Assembly (NCBI GenBank): GCA_016794785.1
Contig: JAEUHC010000007.1
Location: 169,710-233,709 of the forward strand
Source: Opitutaceae bacterium
Lineage (GTDB): Bacteria; Verrucomicrobiota; Verrucomicrobiia; Opitutales; Opitutaceae
DNA length: 64,000 nt
Reading direction: 5' to 3'
The notes under the pieces are model-generated. The model was not told the origin of the DNA. It searched no databases and saw only the letters and a program-made list of their open reading frames with translations. Below are positions 57,564-64,000 of the stretch, piece by piece; the first letter of the stretch is position 1, and every line of letters begins with the position of its first letter. Position numbers and translations under genes: made by a program.

Positions 57564-60098
57564 CTAGGCCTCTAGCCATGCGTCTAGCGCCGCGTCGTCA
57601 TGGAGCGGGGCGCCGCCTTGATAGCCGGGGGCGAGGAGTTCGGCGTAGCTTGTCTCCAGGAAGCGGCGGCAGTGCAGGATCACGCGGGCGCGCTGGCCGG
57701 GGGCGCGCACGAGGCGGCCGAGGGCCTGGTTTACTTTGGTCATGCCGGGCAATTGGTAAACGCGGCGAAAGGCCTCGTCGCGAGAGAGACCGGCGCGGGC
57801 GGCTTCGGCGAGGCGCGCGCGTTGCACGGCGTTGACCTCGGGGAGCGCGGGGCCGACGACCATCGCGTGCGTGATGCGGCCGCCGAGCGCGTCGATGCCC
57901 TCCGCGAAGCTGGAGCCGAGCACGAGGAAGAGCGCGTCGGCGAGCGCGAGCGCCTGTTCGACCCACTGCGCCTGCTCGGCCAAGTCGCGCACGCGGGGTT
58001 GGAGCGAGGCGCGCAACCCGGGTGCGACGGAGGAGAGTTCGCGGATGATGGACTCGGCGTAGGCGTAGCTCGGAAAGAAAACAGCGACAGGTCCGCGCGC
58101 CGCGTCGTGCAGGGCGGCGATGGTGGCGGCGGTGGTGGTGGCGTGCAGGACGCGCTGTTGGAAAGATGTGTCCACGCGCGCATCGACGGCGATGGCGTAG
58201 GCGGCATCGCGCCACGGCGTGTGGGCGCGGAGCAGCGCGGGACTGGCGGCGTCGCGCGCCTCGTCGGCGCGCAGCAGATCAGCGGCGGTGGTGAGCTGGC
58301 GGAAAAGTTTCTTCGTGTCGCGCTTGGTGAGATCGCCGAGCTTCTCCGTTGCGGGCGCCGCGTCGGAACGGGGCGGGGGCGGAACTTCTCCCGTTGCGGC
58401 GATCAACCCGCAAGCGGCGGCGAAGCCATCCGTGGGCGTGAGGGTGGCACTGGCGAGCACCACGCCGCCGAACTCGCGCAGTGTCGCCCCGATGGCGGTC
58501 GCCGCGTCGAGGCAAGTGAGCGCGAGTTCGCCGGGGCGCGGACACCACCAGAGACGCGGGAGTGGCGAGGCGGCGAGTTCGTCGAGCAGCGAAGGCAGCG
58601 CCCACAGCGCATCGGCGGCCTGCGGCCCCAGCGCCGCGAGATCGAGCGGGGCGCCGCGGACCTGTTGCGCGACACCGTCGATCAGGTGGCGGGCATCGTC
58701 CTCCTCCGCGGCGGAAAGCGTGTCGGTGGGACGCAGATGGCGGAGAAAATGGCACCAGTGATCCCATGCGGTGGCGAGCGGTGCGGGGGCGTGCACGCGA
58801 TGGAGTTCGAGGCGCACGCCATCGGCCGCGATGGCATCGAAGGCGTGTGAGTGCGCATCGGCCACCCGGGCGGGAAGGTTGTGCGCCTCGTCCACGATGA
58901 GCAGCGTGCGCGCGGCGGCGTAGCCGGGCTGCGCGAGGAAGAGGCCGCGGTTGCGCGGGGCGAAGACGTAATTGTAGTCGCCGATCCACACGTCGTTGAA
59001 AGGCAGCGCGGCCCGCGTGATTTCGTAGGGGCAGAGACGGGCGTCGCGGCCCGCGGCGCGCAGGGTGTCGAGGTCGCGGGCGTGGCGTTCGTCGAGGTAG
59101 AACCGCGCGAGGCCGGCGGCGGCCCAGCGCGCCGGCAGATCGTGGAGAAACGCGCAGGCGTCGCGCACGCAGTGGAACGTCGTGTTCACGCAGTGCTCGG
59201 ACTTGTTGCGGATGTGCCAGGCGGCGACGGGCAGCGAGGTCGCGGCGCCCGCGGGGTGAGCCACGTCGCTCATGATCTGGAGCGTGCGGACAACTTGAAT
59301 CTGGCCGGTCGATTTGCTCGTGAGGTAGATCGCGCGGTCGAAGTGGCCGGAGCGGAGCTGGCCCAGAGCGAACTCAAGCAGCACGCCGGTCTTGCCGAAG
59401 CCGGTCGGCGCCTCGAAGAACACGAGCGGCCGGCGCTCGAAGAGCGCGGTGAGCTCGGCCTGCGTCGTCTCCTGCCCCGGGCGCGGCGTGGCGAAGGCCG
59501 GGCGGTAGCGCAGGGTGCGCAGGCGCTCGCGGGCGCGGAGGCGCAGGTTGAGAAATTCGGCGATGCGCTCGAGCTGGGCGCGAAACAATGCGTCGTCGGC
59601 GGGCGTGAGCGCGAGGGTCTGCGCGAGGCCGGACTGCGCCTCCACGAAGCACAGCAGCGGGCGGAAGGCCGCGGGCTGGGCGTCGATGCCGCTGAGTCCG
59701 CCGAGGCGCGCGAGCGCGGCGTAGGTGGCGAGCTGGATGAAGTAGTCGGGATAGTCGGCGCGGAGTTCGGCTTCGTCGGCGGGCAGCGCGCGCGTGACGG
59801 TCTTGATCTCGCGGAGCGTGAGGGCGCGATCGCCGCGGACGAGCTGGTCGATGCGGCCGGTGAGCGCGACGGTCCAGCCGCGGTGGAAAACCTTTCCCGC
59901 GATCGGCACCTCGAACAGGGCCGCGGCGGCGTGCTCGGCAGAGGCCTGGGCGCGCAGCTCGTTGTGCCAGTGCGTCCCGAGCTGCGCGCGCCAGAGGCCG
60001 GCGGCGCCGGTCTCGCCGGCGTCGCGGGGGCCGGTGGTGAAGGCGGAGAATTCGCCGACGCTCAGCGCGGCGGTGCGGGCATCGAGGTCGATGTGCAT
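57564..60098 (-). CDS. PD-(D/E)XK nuclease - XPD/DinG-type iron-sulfur helicase fusion
   Basis: 844 residues. Residues 60-135 carry a RecB/Cas4-type nuclease core: Asp84 (TGRIDQLV), Glu97-x-Lys99 (REIKTV) and the Q-x3-Y motif Gln122-Tyr126 (FIQLATYAAL). From 220 on it is a superfamily 2 helicase of the XPD/DinG group: Walker A APTGFGKT (230-237), four cysteines (303, 310, 315, 356) placed as an iron-sulfur cluster between the Walker motifs, DEAH (403-406) and late motif QALGRLVRAPGQRARV. It should unwind DNA 5'-3' and perhaps nick or trim it. It follows the RecO-like gene by 4 bp, so the two probably form a repair operon. Confidence 0.88.
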   Translation of the reverse strand: MHIDLDARTAALSVGEFSAFTTGPRDAGETGAAGLWRAQLGTHWHNELRAQASAEHAAAALFEVPIAGKVFHRGWTVALTGRIDQLVRGDRALTLREIKTVTRALPADEAELRADYPDYFIQLATYAALARLGGLSGIDAQPAAFRPLLCFVEAQSGLAQTLALTPADDALFRAQLERIAEFLNLRLRARERLRTLRYRPAFATPRPGQETTQAELTALFERRPLVFFEAPTGFGKTGVLLEFALGQLRSGHFDRAIYLTSKSTGQIQVVRTLQIMSDVAHPAGAATSLPVAAWHIRNKSEHCVNTTFHCVRDACAFLHDLPARWAAAGLARFYLDERHARDLDTLRAAGRDARLCPYEITRAALPFNDVWIGDYNYVFAPRNRGLFLAQPGYAAARTLLIVDEAHNLPARVADAHSHAFDAIAADGVRLELHRVHAPAPLATAWDHWCHFLRHLRPTDTLSAAEEDDARHLIDGVAQQVRGAPLDLAALGPQAADALWALPSLLDELAASPLPRLWWCPRPGELALTCLDAATAIGATLREFGGVVLASATLTPTDGFAAACGLIAATGEVPPPPRSDAAPATEKLGDLTKRDTKKLFRQLTTAADLLRADEARDAASPALLRAHTPWRDAAYAIAVDARVDTSFQQRVLHATTTAATIAALHDAARGPVAVFFPSYAYAESIIRELSSVAPGLRASLQPRVRDLAEQAQWVEQALALADALFLVLGSSFAEGIDALGGRITHAMVVGPALPEVNAVQRARLAEAARAGLSRDEAFRRVYQLPGMTKVNQALGRLVRAPGQRARVILHCRRFLETSYAELLAPGYQGGAPLHDDAALDAWLEA

Positions 60099-60102
60099 CG
60101 CT

Positions 60103-60699
60103 TCACTCGAACATGATTTCGGTGTGGCCGCGGAGATAGTCCGCCAGGCGCGCGTGGAGGATTGCCGCCGCGTGGAGATCCCCGGGCGGCGCGTCGGCCA
60201 GCGTCGCGAGCGGCGTGTGGAGGAGGTGCTGCGCGGCGTCGCGCAGGTCGGCGGGGAGCGTGGGCAGCCATTGCTGGGCGACGGGGTAGCCTTCGTCGCG
60301 GGCGAAGCGGTAGAGGCTTTTCAGCCACACGAGATCGGGCGGCGCGCCGCGTGCGAAGGCGGTGAAGGCCGAGTGCAGGAGATCGGCGACGGCGCGGCGG
60401 CTCTCCTCGTGGACGTGGTTGCGCGCGATGAGCGCGGCGAGCTCGCAGGCGAGGCGCAGCGCGGCGTAATTGCGCCCGATGGCGGTGTGGCGGGCCGTCA
60501 GCACGGCCTCTTTCACAAACCACGTGCGACCTTGGTTGGAAGATTCGAGGTCGAGCGCGGCCTCGTCGAACAGATCGAGCGCGATGGTGGTGGCGGCGGA
60601 TTTCTTCGGGAGACGCTGCTGGACCTGCAACAGCCCGTGCTCGGGGGAAAACACCGCGAGGCCTTGGAAGGCGTCGGAGGGCGGCCGCTTGAGCAGCAC
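60103..60699 (-). CDS. RecO-like DNA repair protein (probable)
   Basis: 198 residues from the GTG at 60699. The order is an N-terminal short beta region (AFQGLAVFSPEHGLLQVQQRLPKK, resembling the RecO OB fold) and an all-helical C-terminus (AALRLACELAALIARN, LLHSAFTAFARGAPPDLVWLKSLYRFARDEGY), as in RecO, which loads RecA onto SSB-coated DNA. The zinc cysteines of many RecO proteins are absent. The frame continues upstream without ATG, GTG or TTG, and the residues STSAIVLLKR before or across the chosen start look like the normal RecO beginning, so the true start could be an unusual codon, for example ATT at 60732. Adjacent to the helicase-nuclease gene. The family call is by resemblance only. 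Confidence 0.6.
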   Translation of the reverse strand: MLLKRPPSDAFQGLAVFSPEHGLLQVQQRLPKKSAATTIALDLFDEAALDLESSNQGRTWFVKEAVLTARHTAIGRNYAALRLACELAALIARNHVHEESRRAVADLLHSAFTAFARGAPPDLVWLKSLYRFARDEGYPVAQQWLPTLPADLRDAAQHLLHTPLATLADAPPGDLHAAAILHARLADYLRGHTEIMFE

Positions 60700-60778
60700 G
60701 ATCGCGGAGGTGCTGAGAGGGAGCGAGGGAATGACGGACTGAGGAAAAGGAAGCCCGGCCGGCGCAAGGATCTTTTCC

Positions 60779-61444
60779 TCACCGCCCGGCGATCGACTCG
60801 GGCTTCGGCTTCCACTCCGGCACGACGGCGCCGCCGGATATGACCATCTTCATGCCGTCGGCGACGCTCATCTCGAGCTCCACGATGCCGGAGCGTGGGA
60901 GCATGAGGAGGTAGCCGCTCGTGGGATTGGGCGAGGTGGGGATGAAGACGGTCCAAGTCTCCGGGCCGACGAGGCTCTGCGCCTCGCCCTGGGACTTGCT
61001 GGTCAGGAAGCCGAGGGTCCAGGTGCCGGGGCGCGGGAACTGAACAAGCACGACCTTGCTGAAGAGATTGCGCCGCTCCGAGCCGAAGGTGGCGACGATC
61101 TGCTTGACGGAGTTGTAGACGGCGCCGATGCCCGGGATGTTCTGCACGAAGCGCTCCACGAAGTGCACGAACAATTTGCCGAAGACGTAGTGCGAGAGGT
61201 AGCCGAGCGTCGTGATGCACGCGAGGACGATGAGCGTGGCGACGAGATCCCAGAGCAGCGGGATGCTGTGAAGCGACTGCGGGAGGACGCGCTCGTAGAG
61301 CGGGCGGAAGCTGCCGCCGAAAAAATCGATGATCCAGCCGACAGCCCAGATCGTGATCGCGAGCGGGGCGAGCAGAAGCACGCCGGAGAAAAAGGCGTTC
61401 CGGAGCGCGACGATGCGGGAGTTGGGCGCGGGAGCGTCGGACAT
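60779..61444 (-). CDS. DUF502 family membrane protein
   Basis: 221 residues, normal length for DUF502. Two membrane helices (AFFSGVLLLAPLAITIWAVGWI and LVATLIVLACITTLGYLSHYV) precede the conserved cytoplasmic part with NIPGIGAVYNSVKQIV, VVLVQFPRPGTWTLGFLT and VFIPTSPNPTSGYLLMLP. The family is widespread in bacteria, without an established function. The stop lies 80 bp before the RecO-like GTG, and the region between is open in the RecO frame. Upstream is an intergenic copy of palindromic element A. Confidence 0.92.
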   Translation of the reverse strand: MSDAPAPNSRIVALRNAFFSGVLLLAPLAITIWAVGWIIDFFGGSFRPLYERVLPQSLHSIPLLWDLVATLIVLACITTLGYLSHYVFGKLFVHFVERFVQNIPGIGAVYNSVKQIVATFGSERRNLFSKVVLVQFPRPGTWTLGFLTSKSQGEAQSLVGPETWTVFIPTSPNPTSGYLLMLPRSGIVELEMSVADGMKMVISGGAVVPEWKPKPESIAGR

Positions 61445-61506
61445 GGATAGACGACACGCTCGCGTAAAGCCGTGGCGAGGGAAAGGGGAAAGTCGCGGGG
61501 CTGCGC

Positions 61507-61564
61507 TGGAGCCGTGACGCCCTCGTCGCGGTGATTCGCCCGCGGCGAGGGCGCCGCGGCTCCA
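61507..61564. repeat. Palindromic element A, copy 3 (intergenic)
   Basis: Left arm 61507-61531 and right arm 61540-61564 pair at about 22 of 25 positions. The right arm CCGCGGCGAGGGCGCCGCGG plus CTCCA is the same as in the intragenic copy at 24545. It lies 8 bp past the stop of the 61573 gene, and could serve as a terminator there. It links the intragenic copies to a dispersed repeat family. Confidence 0.85.
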
Positions 61565-61572
61565 TCACTGGC

Positions 61573-62364
61573 TCAGGGCACCTCGTAAACCTCGATCAGC
61601 AGGGTGCCGGCGGAACCATCGGCACTCGTGACTTGGGCGGTGTAGTTGCCCGCGGGGAAAGGCAGGAGCAACACGGCGTCCGCGCTGCCCGCGGGCGTGG
61701 GAAACGCCCCGGCTCGCGCCAGCGAGTCGGCGAGGTCGGCCTCGTAGGTCAGGCCGCCCACGACGGGCAGGTAAACGTAGCCGTTTTCGTAGGGCTGGCC
61801 GCGGCTGTCAAAGATGCGGAGGACCGGGCGGGCGAGCGGCGTGGGCACGCCGAAGAGGGCCAGCGACGGGCCGATGGCGCGCACGATCATCTTCTTGGCG
61901 GCGCCGGCGCCGCCAGAGACGACAAATCCCGCCGTGAAGCTGCGGCCTGCGCCCGCGGCGAGGTCGCCGCGAAGTGAAAGATTCACCAGACGCTCGGTCG
62001 GGCCTACGCCGAGAATCAGCGCCTGCGAGGGGACGGTCAGCGCGACCGGGTTTACGACCGTCATCGCGTAGGTGCCGGCGTCGGCGGAGGTGACGAAGCG
62101 AATCACGAGGGGATTGGTCGTGGCGCCGGCGAGGGCGCGGCCATTCCGGAGCCACTGCACGGGCTCGCCGCTGCTCGCGGGACCGGTGACGCGGAGCATC
62201 TCGCCGACGGGCACCGTGACGCGCGCCGCCGGCACGGGGCGGATGCCATGGCCGATGTCGAGCGTGAGGGAGGTCTCGCCCGCGGGGGCGGGTTGTTGCG
62301 CGACGGCGAAGGCGACGCAGGCAGCAGCGGAAAAGGAAATCGCGAGGATGCGGTATGCGTTCAT
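61573..62364 (-). CDS. Small exported Ig-like protein with a single C-terminal module
   Basis: 263 residues: signal peptide (RILAISFSAAACVAFAVAQ), one Ig-like domain at about 45-122 (VQWLRNGRALAGATTNPLVI, DAGTYAMTVVNPVAL), and a single copy of the C-terminal module (about 125-263: RLVNLSLRGDLAAGAGRSF, MIVRAIGPSLALFGVPTPL, ending LLIEVYEVP). It is the smallest carrier of the module here and so the simplest protein for studying it. The ATG at 62364 overlaps the ybeY stop by 4 nt, an unexpected coupling of a secreted protein to a ribosome-maturation gene. Function unknown. Confidence 0.88.
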   Translation of the reverse strand: MNAYRILAISFSAAACVAFAVAQQPAPAGETSLTLDIGHGIRPVPAARVTVPVGEMLRVTGPASSGEPVQWLRNGRALAGATTNPLVIRFVTSADAGTYAMTVVNPVALTVPSQALILGVGPTERLVNLSLRGDLAAGAGRSFTAGFVVSGGAGAAKKMIVRAIGPSLALFGVPTPLARPVLRIFDSRGQPYENGYVYLPVVGGLTYEADLADSLARAGAFPTPAGSADAVLLLPFPAGNYTAQVTSADGSAGTLLIEVYEVP

Positions 62365-62897
62365 GATCGGGAGGTGGTGAAACGCGGCAGACTGCCGTGG
62401 CGGCGCAAGAGTTCCATCGCGCGAGCCTCGGCGCGGCGCATGGCGCGTTTCTTGGCAGGCACGAGGTCATCGTAGCCGGTGAGGTGGAGCCAGCCGTGGA
62501 CGATATAGAGCGTGAGTTCGTCGCTGAACGCACGCTGCCGCGTCGCTGCGGATGAGAAGCGGCCGGCGACATGGCGGAGCGCGGCGTCGGCGGAAACGCA
62601 GATTTCGCCGGCCGTGCCGAGCGCGGGGTCGCCCTCAAACGTGATCACATCGGTGATCGTGGGGTCGTCGAGAAAGTCGGCGTGGAGTTGGGCGAGCGCC
62701 GGATCGGTTAGGAAGACAAGGGAGAGTTCACCTGGGGGCGGGGCGGCGAGTTTTGCCTTCCGGGCGGTGAGCGGCGACTTGGGAAACTCGGCGTCGAGCG
62801 TGTGGATGACGCGTTTGACCGCGCGGCGGTCGAGACGGAGACGCGGGTGATGGCAGGCGATCGCGACGTCGCGCCGGGCGGTTGGCTCAACGGGCAT
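62361..62897 (-). CDS. ybeY: Endoribonuclease YbeY (rRNA maturation)
   Basis: 178 residues from ATG 62897; the frame is open to 62945 but the shorter form matches the family start. YbeY is a zinc RNase needed for 16S rRNA 3' maturation and ribosome quality control. Family features: LSLVFLTDPALAQLHADFL, DPTITDVITFEGD, GEICVSAD and the metal motif HGWLHLTGYDD with His134 and His138. The usual third ligand in HGxLHLxGYDH is His; here it is Asp144. Aspartate can still bind zinc, so activity is plausible but unproven. The gene overlaps the 3' end of the PgpH-like gene by 11 nt, the arrangement known from many bacteria. Confidence 0.93.
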   Translation of the reverse strand: MPVEPTARRDVAIACHHPRLRLDRRAVKRVIHTLDAEFPKSPLTARKAKLAAPPPGELSLVFLTDPALAQLHADFLDDPTITDVITFEGDPALGTAGEICVSADAALRHVAGRFSSAATRQRAFSDELTLYIVHGWLHLTGYDDLVPAKKRAMRRAEARAMELLRRHGSLPRFTTSRS

Positions 62898-64000
62898 CGG
62901 ACTTACGGGGTGTGGCCTCGGGCGGAGTTGCGGTCGTGCCGGCATCAGGATAGGCGACGCGGGCGTGCAGCATGTTGAGCAGCGTGAAGTGGAAGCTGTT
63001 CTTGATGCGGGTGAGCTGCTCGAGGGTCAGCGGCGTGTCGTCGAGCTGGCCGTCGGCGATGCGGTCGGCGAAGGTGCGGTTGATGACCTCGTGCAGGCTC
63101 TCGGCGTCGATTTGCCGGAGGGAGCGCGTGGTGGCCTCGACGCCGTCGGCGAGCGAGATGATGGCGCTCTCGCGCGTCTGGGGCCGGGGGCCTGGGTAGC
63201 GGAAGTCGGCGGCATTCGGCGAGGCGGGCGGCCCGATGGGAGTGGAAACGGAATCGCCGCTCTTGCTGTCGTGCGGCGCCGTCTTTTTCCGATCTGCCGC
63301 CGTGCGCGCGGGAAAGGGCGCGCGGGAGTGCTCCATGGCGCGCTGGTAGAAATAGCGCACGAGAGTCGTGCCGTGATGCTGCTGGATCACATCGACGACG
63401 GCGCGGGGGAGGCGGTGCCTGCGCGCGAGATCGACGCCATCGGGCACGTGCTGGCGGATGTGGCGCGCGGATTCCTCCGGCGGGAGCCCGGCATGGGCGT
63501 CGGTGCCATGGCGCGCGTTTTCGCCGAAGAACTGCGGGGCGTTGATTTTGCCGATGTCGTGAAACAGGGCGCAGGCGCGGGCCACGAGGGCGTTGGCGCC
63601 GACGGCATTGGCGGCGTTTTCCGAGAGCTGGGCCACGACGAGCGAGTGGTGATAAGTGCCGGGCGCCTCCAGTTGCATGCGGCGCAGGAGCGGGTGGTTG
63701 TAGTCAGTGAGCTCGAGCAGGGTGATGTCCGTCGTGCGCTTGAAAAGCGACTCGAGCACCGGCAGCAGGCCCACGACGCCTATGCCCGTGAGCAGCCCGG
63801 TGCCGAGGCCCGCGGCCATCTGGCGCACGAGCGTGTCGAACGGCGTCTGATCCGCGATGCCGATGAGCGCCGCAAACGCGGCCACCGTGAGCCCCCCCGC
63901 GCCGGCCGCGCGGACCACGAGCGCGCGCCGCCGCACGTCGCGCCCGAAGTAGATCGTCACCAGCGAGGCGAGGAACGTGAGCACGAGCAGGTCGAGGCGG
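62887..64000 (-). CDS. pgpH: PgpH-type (7TMR-HD) c-di-AMP phosphodiesterase, 5' part outside window
   Basis: The C-terminal 370 or so residues are visible; the frame runs through the right edge, so the N-terminal extracellular domain and first membrane helices are missing. Visible are the last membrane segments (LTVAAFAALIGIA, LGTGLLTGIGVVGLLPVL), then the cytoplasmic HD domain: LEAPGTYHHSLVVAQLSENAA, ACALFHDIGK with the HD pair, HVPDGVDLARRHRLP and VVDVIQQHHGTTL. These match the metal-binding histidines of PgpH, which hydrolyses c-di-AMP. A Ser/Pro-rich insertion (about 40 residues after FYQRAMEHSR) interrupts the domain. The pgpH-ybeY order is conserved in many bacteria, supporting the call. 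Confidence 0.92.
   Translation of the reverse strand, partial: RLDLLVLTFLASLVTIYFGRDVRRRALVVRAAGAGGLTVAAFAALIGIADQTPFDTLVRQMAAGLGTGLLTGIGVVGLLPVLESLFKRTTDITLLELTDYNHPLLRRMQLEAPGTYHHSLVVAQLSENAANAVGANALVARACALFHDIGKINAPQFFGENARHGTDAHAGLPPEESARHIRQHVPDGVDLARRHRLPRAVVDVIQQHHGTTLVRYFYQRAMEHSRAPFPARTAADRKKTAPHDSKSGDSVSTPIGPPASPNAADFRYPGPRPQTRESAIISLADGVEATTRSLRQIDAESLHEVINRTFADRIADGQLDDTPLTLEQLTRIKNSFHFTLLNMLHARVAYPDAGTTATPPEATPRKSDAR

Noticed and set aside
57507..57570. Short palindrome AAGCGG-ATGC-CCGCTT and TAGCC/GGCTA after the helicase gene as terminator
   Set aside because: Stems of 5-6 bp without T-run; could be chance at this GC content.

Overview
The window is high-GC bacterial chromosome, densely coded on both strands. 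No rRNA, tRNA, CRISPR array, phage or insertion sequence was recognised. Gene content points to the Verrucomicrobiota, most like the Opitutaceae: an LpxC-FabZ fusion followed by lpxA, several very large TonB-dependent receptors with carboxypeptidase-regulatory-like N-termini, three DUF1501 plus PSD1/DUF1549/DUF1553 gene pairs of the planctomycete-verrucomicrobial type, PAS-AraC and XylR-type regulators, and long secreted Ig-like and delta-60-repeat proteins. This placement is inference from families, not from a marker gene.

Layout. 1-4.5 kb: 3' end of a secreted delta-60/Ig protein, then lpxC-fabZ and lpxA (lipid A and fatty-acid synthesis), translationally coupled. 4.5-11.7 kb: a minus-strand run of six tightly packed genes (DJ-1/PfpI protein, Tat-exported TIM-barrel protein, pentahaem cytochrome c, secreted beta-propeller protein, CaiB/BaiF CoA transferase, crotonase). 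11.8-15.4 kb: a XylR-type regulator and a TonB receptor. The divergent operon and the receptor carry the same composite promoter/operator with identical internal spacing, so the regulator, uptake receptor and oxidation genes look like one regulon for a plant-type carbohydrate or related substrate. 15.6-21.9 kb: two convergent large TonB receptors.

22-31 kb: a minus-strand operon with two consecutive DUF1553-DUF1501 pairs, divergent from a PAS-AraC regulator; a third pair lies at 31.9-36.1 kb on the plus strand. This part carries two families of palindromic repeats, some inserted in frame inside the genes. 36.2-38.9 kb: an overlapping histidine kinase and LuxR-type response regulator. 39-42.8 kb: another large TonB receptor and a FecR-like protein.

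42.9-57.5 kb: four consecutive minus-strand genes for very large exported proteins (hydrolase-like, two subtilases fused to PQQ-type propellers, one BNR-type propeller). All end in the same roughly 130-residue C-terminal module, usually in tandem, finishing in a signature like EVYEVP. The same module ends the proteins at 3-2291 and 61573-62364 (11 copies in 6 proteins), and is the best candidate here for an undescribed surface or secretion determinant.

57.5-64 kb: housekeeping genes on the minus strand: a nuclease-helicase fusion, a RecO-like protein, a DUF502 membrane protein, one more module protein, YbeY and a truncated PgpH-type HD phosphodiesterase. The only gene-free stretch above 300 bp is 50498-50986.
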